Below are positions 51,227 through 61,800 of a stretch of 64,000 nt of DNA, one piece after another. Origin of the DNA: Siphonodentalium dalli (lineage: Eukaryota > Mollusca > Scaphopoda > Gadilida > Siphonodentaliidae); the NCBI GenBank assembly GCA_032622095.1, contig CP136068.1:61094025-61158024 (forward strand). The letters are read 5' to 3'. Numbering within the stretch: position 1 is the first letter of the stretch; the number at the start of each line of letters is the position of its first letter. The translations under genes and the position numbers were made by a program. The notes beneath the pieces were generated by a model. It was given only the letters and a program-made list of their open reading frames with translations, had not been told where the DNA came from and searched no databases.

Positions 51227-52213
51227 ATGTGGTTGCAGTCGGTCAGTCGATCCACTTTAAAGCAATATGAAAGCGGCATAAAATGCTTAAATAAATTTGC
51301 ATCTGCACTCGGAATCAGTATTCATCAACCTCATGGTCTACCACATTTGAATGAAAGCCTTCTACTTCAATTTGTCGCTCATTGCAGTGCCCATTTCAAT
51401 TTGACCTACTCCACAATCAAGTTGTACCTAGCTGGCATCCGCTTCTTCTACATTGCGGCCTATGGCGTCAACCCTTTAGAACAACATAATGGCCAGCCCT
51501 GGCCCAAGCTGTCTGGAATCCTGAAAGCTATCAAAAGACAGCATCGGATCTGCACCCGTATTCGCTTGCCAATTACATTTGACATTTTACAGAAATTATG
51601 TGCTCAGCTGGATAAAATTCCATTTGCAGCCCCAACTTGCTTTATGATGAAAACAGCGCTTGCAGTTGGTTTTTTCGGATTTCTGCGTTGTGGTGAATTT
51701 ACTGTTCGCAACAGTTTGGATTATTCAAACTTTATAGCAATCAAGGATGTGGCCATTGAGCCTGATGAAAAGGAAGCTTCAATCCTCTTAAAGCAGTCAA
51801 AAACCGACCCTTTTCGAAAAGGTGTCAGAGTGCATTACTTCTGTACATGTACATCTAGTATTTGTTCCGTGCGACTGTTGTCACTTTACTTGAAATTCCG
51901 CTACAATTCTGGAGCTAAATTGGATGATCCATTATTCGTTACCGACAATGCCAAAGTGTTGTACAGGCACCACTTTATTTCAAAACTGAAACAACTTCTT
52001 ACACTTTGCGGTATACCGGCTAACATGTACTCAGGCCACTCCTTGCGTTCAGGTGCAGCTACTACGGCATGCGCAGCCCGTCTTGAAGACCACCTCATTA
52101 AAACTCTCGGCCGATGGGAATCGGACTGCTATAGAAGATACATTCATACTCCTAGAGCAGTTATCAGGGAAGCTCATAATTCCATGGTCAGGTCCTATGG
52201 ACCTACCCGTTAA
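51227..52213 (+). CDS. Tyrosine recombinase (integrase) of the element
   Basis: Integrates the circular DNA intermediate by strand exchange, in place of the DDE integrase of LTR elements. The first ATG (51227) lies 18 bp after the RT/RNase H stop and gives 328 residues. The frame is open further 5', overlapping pol from 51119, so a frameshifted fusion is also possible. The N-terminal core-binding region starts at WLQSVSRSTLKQYESGIK. Catalytic residues, numbered from 51119: R190 in GFFGFLRCGEF, H307-x-x-R310 in SGHSLRSGAAT, W333 in LGRWESD and Y341 in CYRRYIHTP. All the expected R, H, R, W and Y positions are present. The wording of these motifs is that of DIRS/Ngaro recombinases. No frame damage is seen. 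Confidence 0.88.
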   Translation: MWLQSVSRSTLKQYESGIKCLNKFASALGISIHQPHGLPHLNESLLLQFVAHCSAHFNLTYSTIKLYLAGIRFFYIAAYGVNPLEQHNGQPWPKLSGILKAIKRQHRICTRIRLPITFDILQKLCAQLDKIPFAAPTCFMMKTALAVGFFGFLRCGEFTVRNSLDYSNFIAIKDVAIEPDEKEASILLKQSKTDPFRKGVRVHYFCTCTSSICSVRLLSLYLKFRYNSGAKLDDPLFVTDNAKVLYRHHFISKLKQLLTLCGIPANMYSGHSLRSGAATTACAARLEDHLIKTLGRWESDCYRRYIHTPRAVIREAHNSMVRSYGPTR

Positions 52214-52451
52214 TTAAGGAATATCACCTTATATTCCAATGTCAGTAATTAGCCTTCAAAGCTTCCTACATTCATAATGCACTCCAATAATTTTGTATTG
52301 CATATTTATATATAGGTTCATACTAGTATATAACCAATATCGAATTTATTTCAATTTTATTTCAGTTATTCAGGGTAGTAATATAAATGTGTGCTCCTGG
52401 TGGTGGGTGACCCCTTCTTTGGGGCTCTCCGCTGGTACCCAGCTCCGATTG
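52214..52451 (+). other. Region between recombinase stop and B1
   Basis: 238 bp of AT-rich sequence unique to this side of the element, followed by a GC-richer patch (TGGTGGGTGACCCC, GGGGCTCTCCGC) just before B1. The short open frame 52293-52568 crosses into B1 and is not taken as a gene. Confidence 0.5.
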
Positions 52452-53438
52452 GGTATTCTCGCTTTGCGAGATGGCCCCAAATTCAGGATCTCATTTAGGG
52501 CTCAATTAGAAATCATAATGCCTCAATGCTTCTTTGGGGCTTCCTTATATCAATCTTCTATCGAATAAATAAGTTCGAAATTAAGTAAAGGTAAATGGGT
52601 ACCAGAACATGAGAGCCTCATATATCCCAAATACAATTTAGCATGTGTATGCATCGGTTCCCAATCAGGGATTCTGATTTTAGGGAAGTGCATACTCATT
52701 CTAATCAGGTACAGCCTCACGGGCATGTATCACATGAATAATCATTTGATCAAGTAGATCACAGATTCTATTAATATAATAGCCAAGATATACCAAAAAT
52801 CGTGCCAATAGTGAACTTGGTCAAGAACAATGGGGGTTCTTGATTTATACCATATTTAAAGTGATCCAACCATTCTATTTGTTTAAATCCTTCAATACAG
52901 TATTCTTAGACTCACATGTACATATAGGTACAGTACTGGTGTGGGATACCAGACATTACCAGCAGTTAACAATTCTATTCCCCACAGTGGTCCTTACATC
53001 ATGTAGGACGCACACATAATCTAATCTCAATTTGTGAGACGCATCTACTTCATACAACCAGAATTAATAACAACCATCTCTTAAAGCAGATGGTCATCTT
53101 TCTGTCAAGTCTAGTTACTTTATCAAACTCCATCTAGACCTTCCGTAGAAAAGGATTACTCATCAGATTTATCAAATAGAATGGTTTGAGGATCACTGAA
53201 ATTCTTATACTATCTTATATATGTTTTCATATATTCACCAATTAATACATATTGATTGATCTAGTCAATGGGCCATATGTATACATGTATATATTCATGA
53301 TTGTTTTTGTTTTAAATTTTAATGGCTATCACATGTTTTTTGAAAATTACTGTCAAACGTTTTGTTATTCAAATAAATGCATGTCAAGGTTAAAGATTTT
53401 CTAGAAGCTAACCATATCCCTCTGATGGTTTATAAATG
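52452..53438 (+). repeat. Split direct repeat B1
   Basis: Starts GGTATTCTCGCTTTGCGAG (itself containing a CTCGC/GCGAG hairpin) and ends GATGGTTTATAAATG. 987 bp, with no difference from B2 seen by eye. AATAAA-type signals lie near 52564 and near 53391, the latter shortly before the end of the repeat, and may serve transcript 3' ends. Confidence 0.88.
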
Positions 53439-53481
53439 CTCGAGAAAGGTCTCATATCTTTCTCAGGGTTTATAAACCATC
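53424..53481. other. B1/A2 junction: candidate recombinase site with nested inverted repeats
   Basis: GATGGTTTATAAA (53424-53436) is a perfect 13-bp inverted partner of TTTATAAACCATC (53469-53481), with 32 bp between them. Inside that spacer, GAGAAAG (53442-53448) pairs with CTTTCTC (53458-53464), and CTCGAG is palindromic. The B-A boundary is TATAAATG-CTCGAG. The outer ends of the element carry the two halves of this junction, as expected if a circle containing B-A is the integrating form. Confidence 0.7.
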
Positions 53482-54047
53482 AAGAGTAGCAACAAAGTCA
53501 GCACAAATCACGTTTATTTAGAGCCCCCCCTTTGTTTCTGGACGTGATGGTCCTATCAGCTAACTTCTAGCACAAGTCTCATTACCGTAGTTCAAACCAA
53601 TGAAGAAACTATAATCACCATTAACATATTTCACCGGCATTATCAAAAACCATGCTGGCATGTTATTGTTTACATTCGTCAAGTCTCGCAGACCACGTTA
53701 ATCTCGTCGTAAACGAGAACTCAGTATAAGCACAATAATCATACCAAATTAATTTGAACCTATGCCAACGAGACTAGCTATTTTCTCCGTAGTTTCTCCC
53801 GCTTTTGGCATTCCTTTGTTCTTGGAATAAACTAATGAGAATGTCTGACAATTCCAAGAATATAATTTTGTCCAATAGAAATAATTAGAAATCTACTACC
53901 TCGGAAAAACTATTGAAGTTCCGGAGTAAACATTTCACTTCGATGAAATAGCTTCTCGAAAACAATAGCATTCAATATTATTATCGCAATTCAAACAACT
54001 TACGCTAATACAAGCAAATTATTACGCTTTAAAAAATATTTGTATTA
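53439..54047 (+). repeat. Split direct repeat A2
   Basis: 609-bp copy of A1 starting directly at the last base of B1. Two differences from A1 are seen (T for G in CCCGCTTTTGGC, T for C in AATAAACTAATG). Equal length and near identity indicate recent copying. Confidence 0.88.
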
Positions 54048-54886
54048 CCCACCCCCATCCCCTGCTAACCACCATCAGGAAGCACACCATTTATGGGGTT
54101 CTCGGCTCTGGTACCTTTGCCTCATCATCAACTCGCACTCCCCCTCTTTTCCTTATCTACCGGTTGACCAGACTCCACCAGGGCCTTCTACGGGGTCATT
54201 AACAAAATTCTCACACCATGCGTCCTCTCCGATAATCGTATTCCAGATTTCAGATACACGTACAGAATCAATTCATTAAGCTTCAGAGGAACTGATGCTG
54301 AGGTGAAGCCTCTCGTAGTCCTCTTCAGGCCCCTCAACGACAAATGCCTTAGGTTCAGCTCTTTATCAAACAAACAAAAAGCATGAGGCCGAGGTGTTGC
54401 ACCCTCCCGGTCCTTTCTCCATCTATCATTTACAAGCGCCATAGGACATGAAGCTGAGGTGTTGCATCCTCCTTGTCCTTTCCCCTATTATTGACGTACT
54501 CTCCATAGGACATGAAGCTGAGGTGTTGCATCCTCCTTGTCCTTTCCCCTATTATTGACGTAGTCTCCATAGGACATGAAGCTGAGGTGTTGCATCCTCC
54601 TTGTCCTTCCCCTGTTATTGACGTGCATGTAGGCTCCATACGACATGAAGCTGAGGTGTCGCATCCTCCTTGTCCTTTCCCCTATCATTGACGCACATGT
54701 AAGCTCCATAGGACATGACGCTGAGGTGTTGCATCCTCCTTGTCCTAACCCGCATTTGCAGTGGCATAGTATCTCATATATTTGCAGCACCTGATATGTC
54801 AGGACATTAAGCTTAGGTTTGGCATCCTCCCTGTCCTAACATACATCGGGAATTAAGCACAATATGATATAGGCATTAAATGGTAT
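54048..54886 (+). repeat. Spacer between A2 and B2, with seven ~57-70-bp tandem units
   Basis: 839 bp unique to this position. From about 54381 it holds seven units containing GACATGAAGCTGAGGTGTTG and GCATCCTCCTTGTCCT. The best-kept units start CATAGGAC or CATACGAC at 54440, 54504, 54568, 54637 and 54707, with spacing 64, 64, 69 and 70 bp. The first (54381) and last (about 54794) are diverged. Minus-strand open frames across it (54188-54790) come from the repeats and are not genes. Its role is unknown. Confidence 0.8.
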
Positions 54887-55873
54887 GGTATTCTCGCTTT
54901 GCGAGATGGCCCCAAATTCAGGATCTCATTTAGGGCTCAATTAGAAATCATAATGCCTCAATGCTTCTTTGGGGCTTCCTTATATCAATCTTCTATCGAA
55001 TAAATAAGTTCGAAATTAAGTAAAGGTAAATGGGTACCAGAACATGAGAGCCTCATATATCCCAAATACAATTTAGCATGTGTATGCATCGGTTCCCAAT
55101 CAGGGATTCTGATTTTAGGGAAGTGCATACTCATTCTAATCAGGTACAGCCTCACGGGCATGTATCACATGAATAATCATTTGATCAAGTAGATCACAGA
55201 TTCTATTAATATAATAGCCAAGATATACCAAAAATCGTGCCAATAGTGAACTTGGTCAAGAACAATGGGGGTTCTTGATTTATACCATATTTAAAGTGAT
55301 CCAACCATTCTATTTGTTTAAATCCTTCAATACAGTATTCTTAGACTCACATGTACATATAGGTACAGTACTGGTGTGGGATACCAGACATTACCAGCAG
55401 TTAACAATTCTATTCCCCACAGTGGTCCTTACATCATGTAGGACGCACACATAATCTAATCTCAATTTGTGAGACGCATCTACTTCATACAACCAGAATT
55501 AATAACAACCATCTCTTAAAGCAGATGGTCATCTTTCTGTCAAGTCTAGTTACTTTATCAAACTCCATCTAGACCTTCCGTAGAAAAGGATTACTCATCA
55601 GATTTATCAAATAGAATGGTTTGAGGATCACTGAAATTCTTATACTATCTTATATATGTTTTCATATATTCACCAATTAATACATATTGATTGATCTAGT
55701 CAATGGGCCATATGTATACATGTATATATTCATGATTGTTTTTGTTTTAAATTTTAATGGCTATCACATGTTTTTTGAAAATTACTGTCAAACGTTTTGT
55801 TATTCAAATAAATGCATGTCAAGGTTAAAGATTTTCTAGAAGCTAACCATATCCCTCTGATGGTTTATAAATG
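54887..55873 (+). repeat. Split direct repeat B2 (right terminus)
   Basis: 987-bp copy of B1, identical by eye, ending GATGGTTTATAAATG. Satellite resumes at once with TATGTGGTGGGG. The terminal ATG is shared with the target, so the exact crossover base cannot be fixed. Confidence 0.88.
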
Positions 55874-58800
55874 TATGTGGTGGGGATACCTATATATGTA
55901 TGTGGTGGGGATACCTATATATGTGTGTGGCGGGGATACATATATATGTATGTGGTGGGGAAACCTATATATGTATGTGGTGGGGATACCTATAGATGTG
56001 TGTGGTGGGGATACATATAGATGTGTGTGGTGGGGATACCTATATATGTGTGTGGTGGGGATACCTATAGATGTGTGTGGTGGTGATACCTATATATGTG
56101 TGTGGTGGGGATACCTATATATGTGTGTGGTGGGGATACCTATAGATGTGTGTGGTGAGGATACCTATATATGTGTGTGGTAGGGATACCTATATATGCG
56201 TGTGGTGAGGATACATATATATGTGTGTGGTGGGGATACCTATAGATGTGTGTGGTGGGGATACCTATATATGTGAGTGGTGGGGATACCTATATATGTG
56301 CGTGGTGGGTATACCTATAGATGTGTGTGGTGAGGATACCTATATATGTATATGGTGGTGATACCTATATATGTATGTGGTGGGGATACCTATATCTGTA
56401 TGTGGTGGGGATACCTATATATGTGTGTGGTGGGGATACCTTTAGATGTGTGTGGTGGGGATACCTATATATGTGTGTGGTGGGGATACCTATATATGTG
56501 TGTGGTGGGGATACCTATAGATGTGTGTGGTGGAGATACCTATATATGTGTGTGGCGGGGATACCTATATATGTGTGTGGTGGTGATACCTATAGATGTA
56601 TGTGGTGGGGATACCTATATATGTATGTGGTGGGGATACCTATATATGTATGTGGCGGGGAGACCTATATATGTTTGTGGTGGGGATACCTATATATGTA
56701 TGTGGTGGGGATACCTATATATGTATGTGGTGGTGATACCTATAGATGTATGTGGTGGGGATACCTATATATGTATGTGGTGGGGATACCTATATATGTA
56801 TGTGGTGGTGATACCTATAGATGTATGTGGTGGGGATTCCTATATATGTATGCGGGGGGGATACCTATATATGTATGTGGTGGGGATACCTATATATGTA
56901 TGTGGTGGGGATACCTATATATGTATGTGGTGGTGATACCTATATATGTATGTGGTGGGGATACCTATAGATGTATGTGGCGGGATACCTATAGATGTAT
57001 GTGGTGGGGATACCTATATATGTATGTGGTGGGGATACCTATAGATGTTTGTGGTGGGGATACCTATATATGAATGTGGTGGGGATACCTATATATGTAT
57101 GTGGTGGGGATACCTATATATGTGTGTGGTGGGGATACATATATATGTGTGTGGTGGGGATACCTATATATGTATGTGGCGGGGATACCTATATATGTAT
57201 GTGGTGGGGATACCCATATATGTGTGTGGTGGTGATACCTATAGATGTATGTGGTGGGGATACCTATATATTTGTGGGGCGGTGATACCTATATATGTGT
57301 GTGGTGGGGATACCTATATATGTATGTGGTGGCGAGACCTATATATGTATGTGGTGGGGAGACATATATGTATGTGGTGGTGATACATATATATGTATGT
57401 GGTGGGGATACATATAGATGTGTGTGGTGAGGAGACCTATATATGTATGTGGTGGGGATACCCATGTGTGTGTGGTGGTGATACCTATATATGTATGTGG
57501 TGGGATACATATAGATGTGTGTGGTGAGGAGACCTATATATGTATGTGTTGGTGATACCTGTATATGTGTGTGGTGGTGATACCTATAGATGTGTGTGGT
57601 GGGGATACCTATATATGTATGTGGTGGGGATACCTATATATGTGTGTGGCGGGGATACCTATATATGTATGTGGTGGGGATACCTATATATGTATGTGGT
57701 GGGGATATCTATATATGTGTGTCGTGGTGATACCTATAGATGTATGTGGTGGGGATACCTATATATGTGTGTGGTGGTGATACCTATATATGTGTGTGGT
57801 GGGGATACCTATATATGTATGTGGTGGGAATACTATATATGTATGTGGTGGGGATACCTATATATGTATGTGGTGGGGATACCTATATATGTATGTGGTG
57901 GGGATACCTATATATGTGTGTGGTGGGGATACCTATATATGTGTGTTGTGGGGATACCTATAGATGTATGTGGTGGGGATACCTATAGATGTATGTGGTG
58001 GGGATACCTATATATGTATGTGGTGGGGATACCTATATATGTATGTGGTGGGGATACCTATATATGTATGTGGTGGGGATACCTATATATGTGTGTGGTG
58101 GTGAAACCTATATATGTGTGTGGTGGTGATACCTATATATGTATGTGGTGGGGATACATATATATGTGTGTGGTGGGGATATCTATAGAATTGTGTGACG
58201 GGGAGACCTATATATGTATGTGGTGGGGATATCTATATATGTGTGTGGTGGGAATACCTATATATGAATGCGGTGGGGATACCTATATATGTATGTGGTG
58301 GGGATACCTATATATGTATGTGGCGGGGATACCTATAGATGTGTGTGGTGGGGATACCTATATATGTATGTGGCGGGGATGCCTATAGATGTATGTGGTG
58401 GGGATACCTATATATGTATGTGGTGGGGATACCTATATATGTGTGTGGCGGGGATACATATATATATGTGTGTGGTGGGGATACCTATATATGTGTGTGG
58501 TGGGGATACCTATAGATGTATGTGGTGGGTAGACCTATATATGTATGTGGCGGGGATACCTATATTTGTATGTGGTGGGGATACCTATATATGTGTGTGG
58601 TGGTGATACCTATATATGTGTGTGGTGGTGATACCTATATATGTATGTGGTGGTGATACCTATATATGTATGTGGTTGTGATACCTATATATGTATGTGG
58701 TGGGGATACCTATAGATGTATGTGGTGGGGATACCTATAGATGTGTGTGGCGGGGATACATATAGATGTATGTGGTGGTGATACCTATATATGTATGTGG

Positions 58801-61800
58801 TGGGGATACCTATAGATGTGTGTGGTGGTGATACCTATAGATGTGTGTGGCGGGGATACCTATAGATGTGTGTGGTGGGATACCTATATATGTATGTGGT
58901 GGAGATACCTATATATGTGTGTGGTGAGGATACCTATAGATGTGTGTGGTGGTGATACCTATATCTGTGTGTGGTGGGGATACCTATATATGTATGTGGT
59001 GGTGATACCTATATATGTATGTGGCGGGGATACCTATATATGTGTGTGGTGGTGATACCTACAGATGTGTGTGGTGGGGATACCTATATTTGTGTGTGGT
59101 GAGGATACCTATATATGTGTGTGGCGGGGATACCTATATATGTGTGTGGTGGGGATACCTATCTATGTGTGTGGTGGGGATACCTGTATGTGTGTGGTGG
59201 GGATACCTATATATGTATGTGGTGGGGATACCTATATATGTGTGTGGTGGGGATACCTATATATGTGTGTGGTGGGGATACCTATATATGTGTGTGGTGG
59301 GGATACCTATATATGTATGTGGTGGGGATACCTACATATGTATGTGGCGGGGATACCTATATATGTGTGTGGCGGGGATACCTATATATGTGTGTGGTGG
59401 GGATACCTATATATGTTTGTGGTGGGGATACCTACATATGTGTGTGGTGGGGATACCTATAGATGTGTGTGATGGGGATACCTATATATGTGTGTGGTGG
59501 GGATACCTATAGATTTGTGTGGTGGGGATACCTATAGATGTGTGTGGTGGGGATACCTATATATGTGTGTGGTGGGGATACCTATATATGTGTGTGGTGG
59601 GGATACCTATATATGTATGTGGTGGGGATGCCTATATATGTATGTGGTGGGGATGCCTATATATGTGTGTGGTGGGGATACCTATAGATGTGTGTGGTGG
59701 TGATACATATAGATGTGTGTGGTGGGGATACCTATAGATGTATGTGGCGGGATACCTATATATGTATGTGGCAGTGATACATATAGATGTGTGTGGTGGA
59801 GATACCTATAAATGTATGTGGTGGGGATACCTATAGATGTATGTGGTGGTGATACCTATAGATGTATGTGGTGGGGATACCTATATATGTGTGTGGCGGT
59901 GATACATATAGATGTGTATGGAGGGGATACCTATAGATGTGTATGGAGGGGATAACTATAGATGTATGTGGTGGGGATACCTATATATGTGTGTGGCGGT
60001 GAAACATATAGATGTGTATGGTGGGGATACCTATATATGTGTGTGGTGGGGATACCTATAGATGTGTGTGGTGGTGATACATATAGATGTGTGTGGTGGG
60101 GATACCTATATATGTGTGTGGCGGTGATACATATAGATGTGTATGGTGGGGATACCTATAGATGTGTATGGAGGGGATATCTATAGATGTATGTGGTGGG
60201 GATACCTATATATGTATGTGGTGGTGATACCTATATATGTATTTGGTTGGGATACCTATATATGTGTGTGGCGGTGATACATATAGATGTGTATGGTGGG
60301 GATACCTATAGATGTGTATTGAGGGGATACATATAGATGTATGTGGTGGGGATACCTATATATGTGTGTGGCGGTGAAACATATAGATGTGTATGGTGGG
60401 GATTCCTATATATGTGTGTGGTGGGGATACCTATAGATGTGTGTGGTGGTGATACATATATATGTGTGTGGTGGGGATACCTATATATGTATGTGGTGGG
60501 GATACCTATATATGTATGTGGTGGGGATACCTATAGATGTATGTGGTGGGGATACTTATATATGTATGTGGTGGGGATACCTATATATGTATGTGGTGGG
60601 GATACATATAGATGTATGTGATGGGGATACCTATATATGTATGTGGTGGGGATACATATATATGTGTGTGGTGGGGATACCTATAGATGTATGTGGTGGG
60701 GATACCTATATATGTGTGTGGTGGGGATACATATATATGTATGTGGTGGGGATACCTATATATGTATGTGGTGGGGATACCTATATATGTATGTGGTGGG
60801 GATACCTATATATGTGTGTGGTGGGGATACCTATAGATGTATGTGGTGGGGATACCTATATTTGTATGTGGTGGGAATACCTATATATGTGTGTGGTGGG
60901 GATACCTATATATGTATGTGGTGGGGATACATATAGATGTGTGGTGGGGATACCTATATATGTATGTGGTGGGGATACCTATAGATCTGTGAGGCGGGGA
61001 TACCTATATATGTGTGTGGCGGGGATACCTATATTTGTATGTGGCGGGGATACCTATATATGTGTGTGGTGGGGATACCTATATATGTATGTGGTGGGGA
61101 TACCTATATATGTGTGTGGTGGGGATACCTATATATGTATGTGGTGGGGACACCTATATATGTATGTGGCGGGGATACCTATATATGTGTGTGGTGGGGA
61201 TACATATATATGTATGTGGTGGGGATACATATATATGTATGTGGCTTGGATACTTATATATGAGTGTGGTGGGGATACCTATATATGTATGTGGTGGGGA
61301 TACCTATATATGTATATCGTGGGGATACCTATATACGTGTGTGGTGGGGAGACCTATATATGTATGTGGTGGGGAGACCATAGAGATGTATGTGGTGGGG
61401 ATACCTATATATGTATGTGGTGGGGATACCTATATATGTATGTGGTGGGGATACCTATAGATGTATGAGGTGGTGATACGTATATATGTATGTGGTGGTG
61501 ATGCCTATATATGTATGTGGTGGGGATACCTATATATGTGTGCGGTGGGGATACCTATATATGTATGTGGTGGGGATACCTATATATGTATGTGGTGGGG
61601 ATACATATAAATGTATGTGGTGGGATACCTATATATTTGAGTGGTGGTCATACCTATATATGTATGTGGTGGGGAGACCTATATATGAATGTGGCGGGGA
61701 TACCTATATATGTGTGTGGTGGTGAAACCTATATATGTGTGTGGTGGTGATACCTATATATGTATGTGGTGGGGATACATATATATGTGTGTGGTGGGGA

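Larger units (their letters stand above)
47434..55873 (+). mobile_element. Ngaro/PAT-like tyrosine-recombinase retrotransposon with split direct repeats
   Basis: An 8440-bp element in DIRS order. It has A1 (47434-48042), gag, RT/RNase H and tyrosine recombinase frames, B1 (52452-53438), A2 (53439-54047), a spacer (54048-54886) and B2 (54887-55873). A1 and A2 have equal length (609 bp) with two differences by eye (near 47799 and 47828). B1 and B2 have equal length (987 bp) with none seen. No LTRs, no DDE integrase and no methyltransferase frame are present. Satellite flanks both ends with no target-site duplication. Split direct repeats point to the Ngaro or PAT groups rather than DIRS1, which has inverted termini. 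It looks young and structurally complete. Confidence 0.88.

Noticed and set aside
48110-52098. Minus-strand frames within the element (48110-48292, 48734-49042, 50079-50351, 51901-52098)
   Set aside because: They are antisense to well-supported gag, RT and recombinase frames and have no recognisable content.
52293-52568. A 91-codon frame after the recombinase
   Set aside because: It crosses the start of repeat B1, has no recognisable domain, and its second half reappears in B2 without an upstream start.
54188-54790. Three overlapping minus-strand open frames of 69-100 codons
   Set aside because: They run through the ~57-70-bp tandem units of the element's spacer and repeat the same peptide phrases in different frames.
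47434-55873. LTR retrotransposon or endogenous retrovirus
   Set aside because: The terminal sequences differ from each other (A on the left, B on the right), there is no target-site duplication, no protease or DDE integrase is seen, and a tyrosine recombinase is present.
60437-61468. A 343-codon forward open frame of 25-residue repeats (others at 44376-45284, 29420-30235, 57540-58388)
   Set aside because: The typical 25-bp monomer has no stop in any forward frame and 25 is not a multiple of 3, so all three frames read the same repeating peptide. Frame ends are set by random point changes. There is no sign of codon selection, so these are not proteins.
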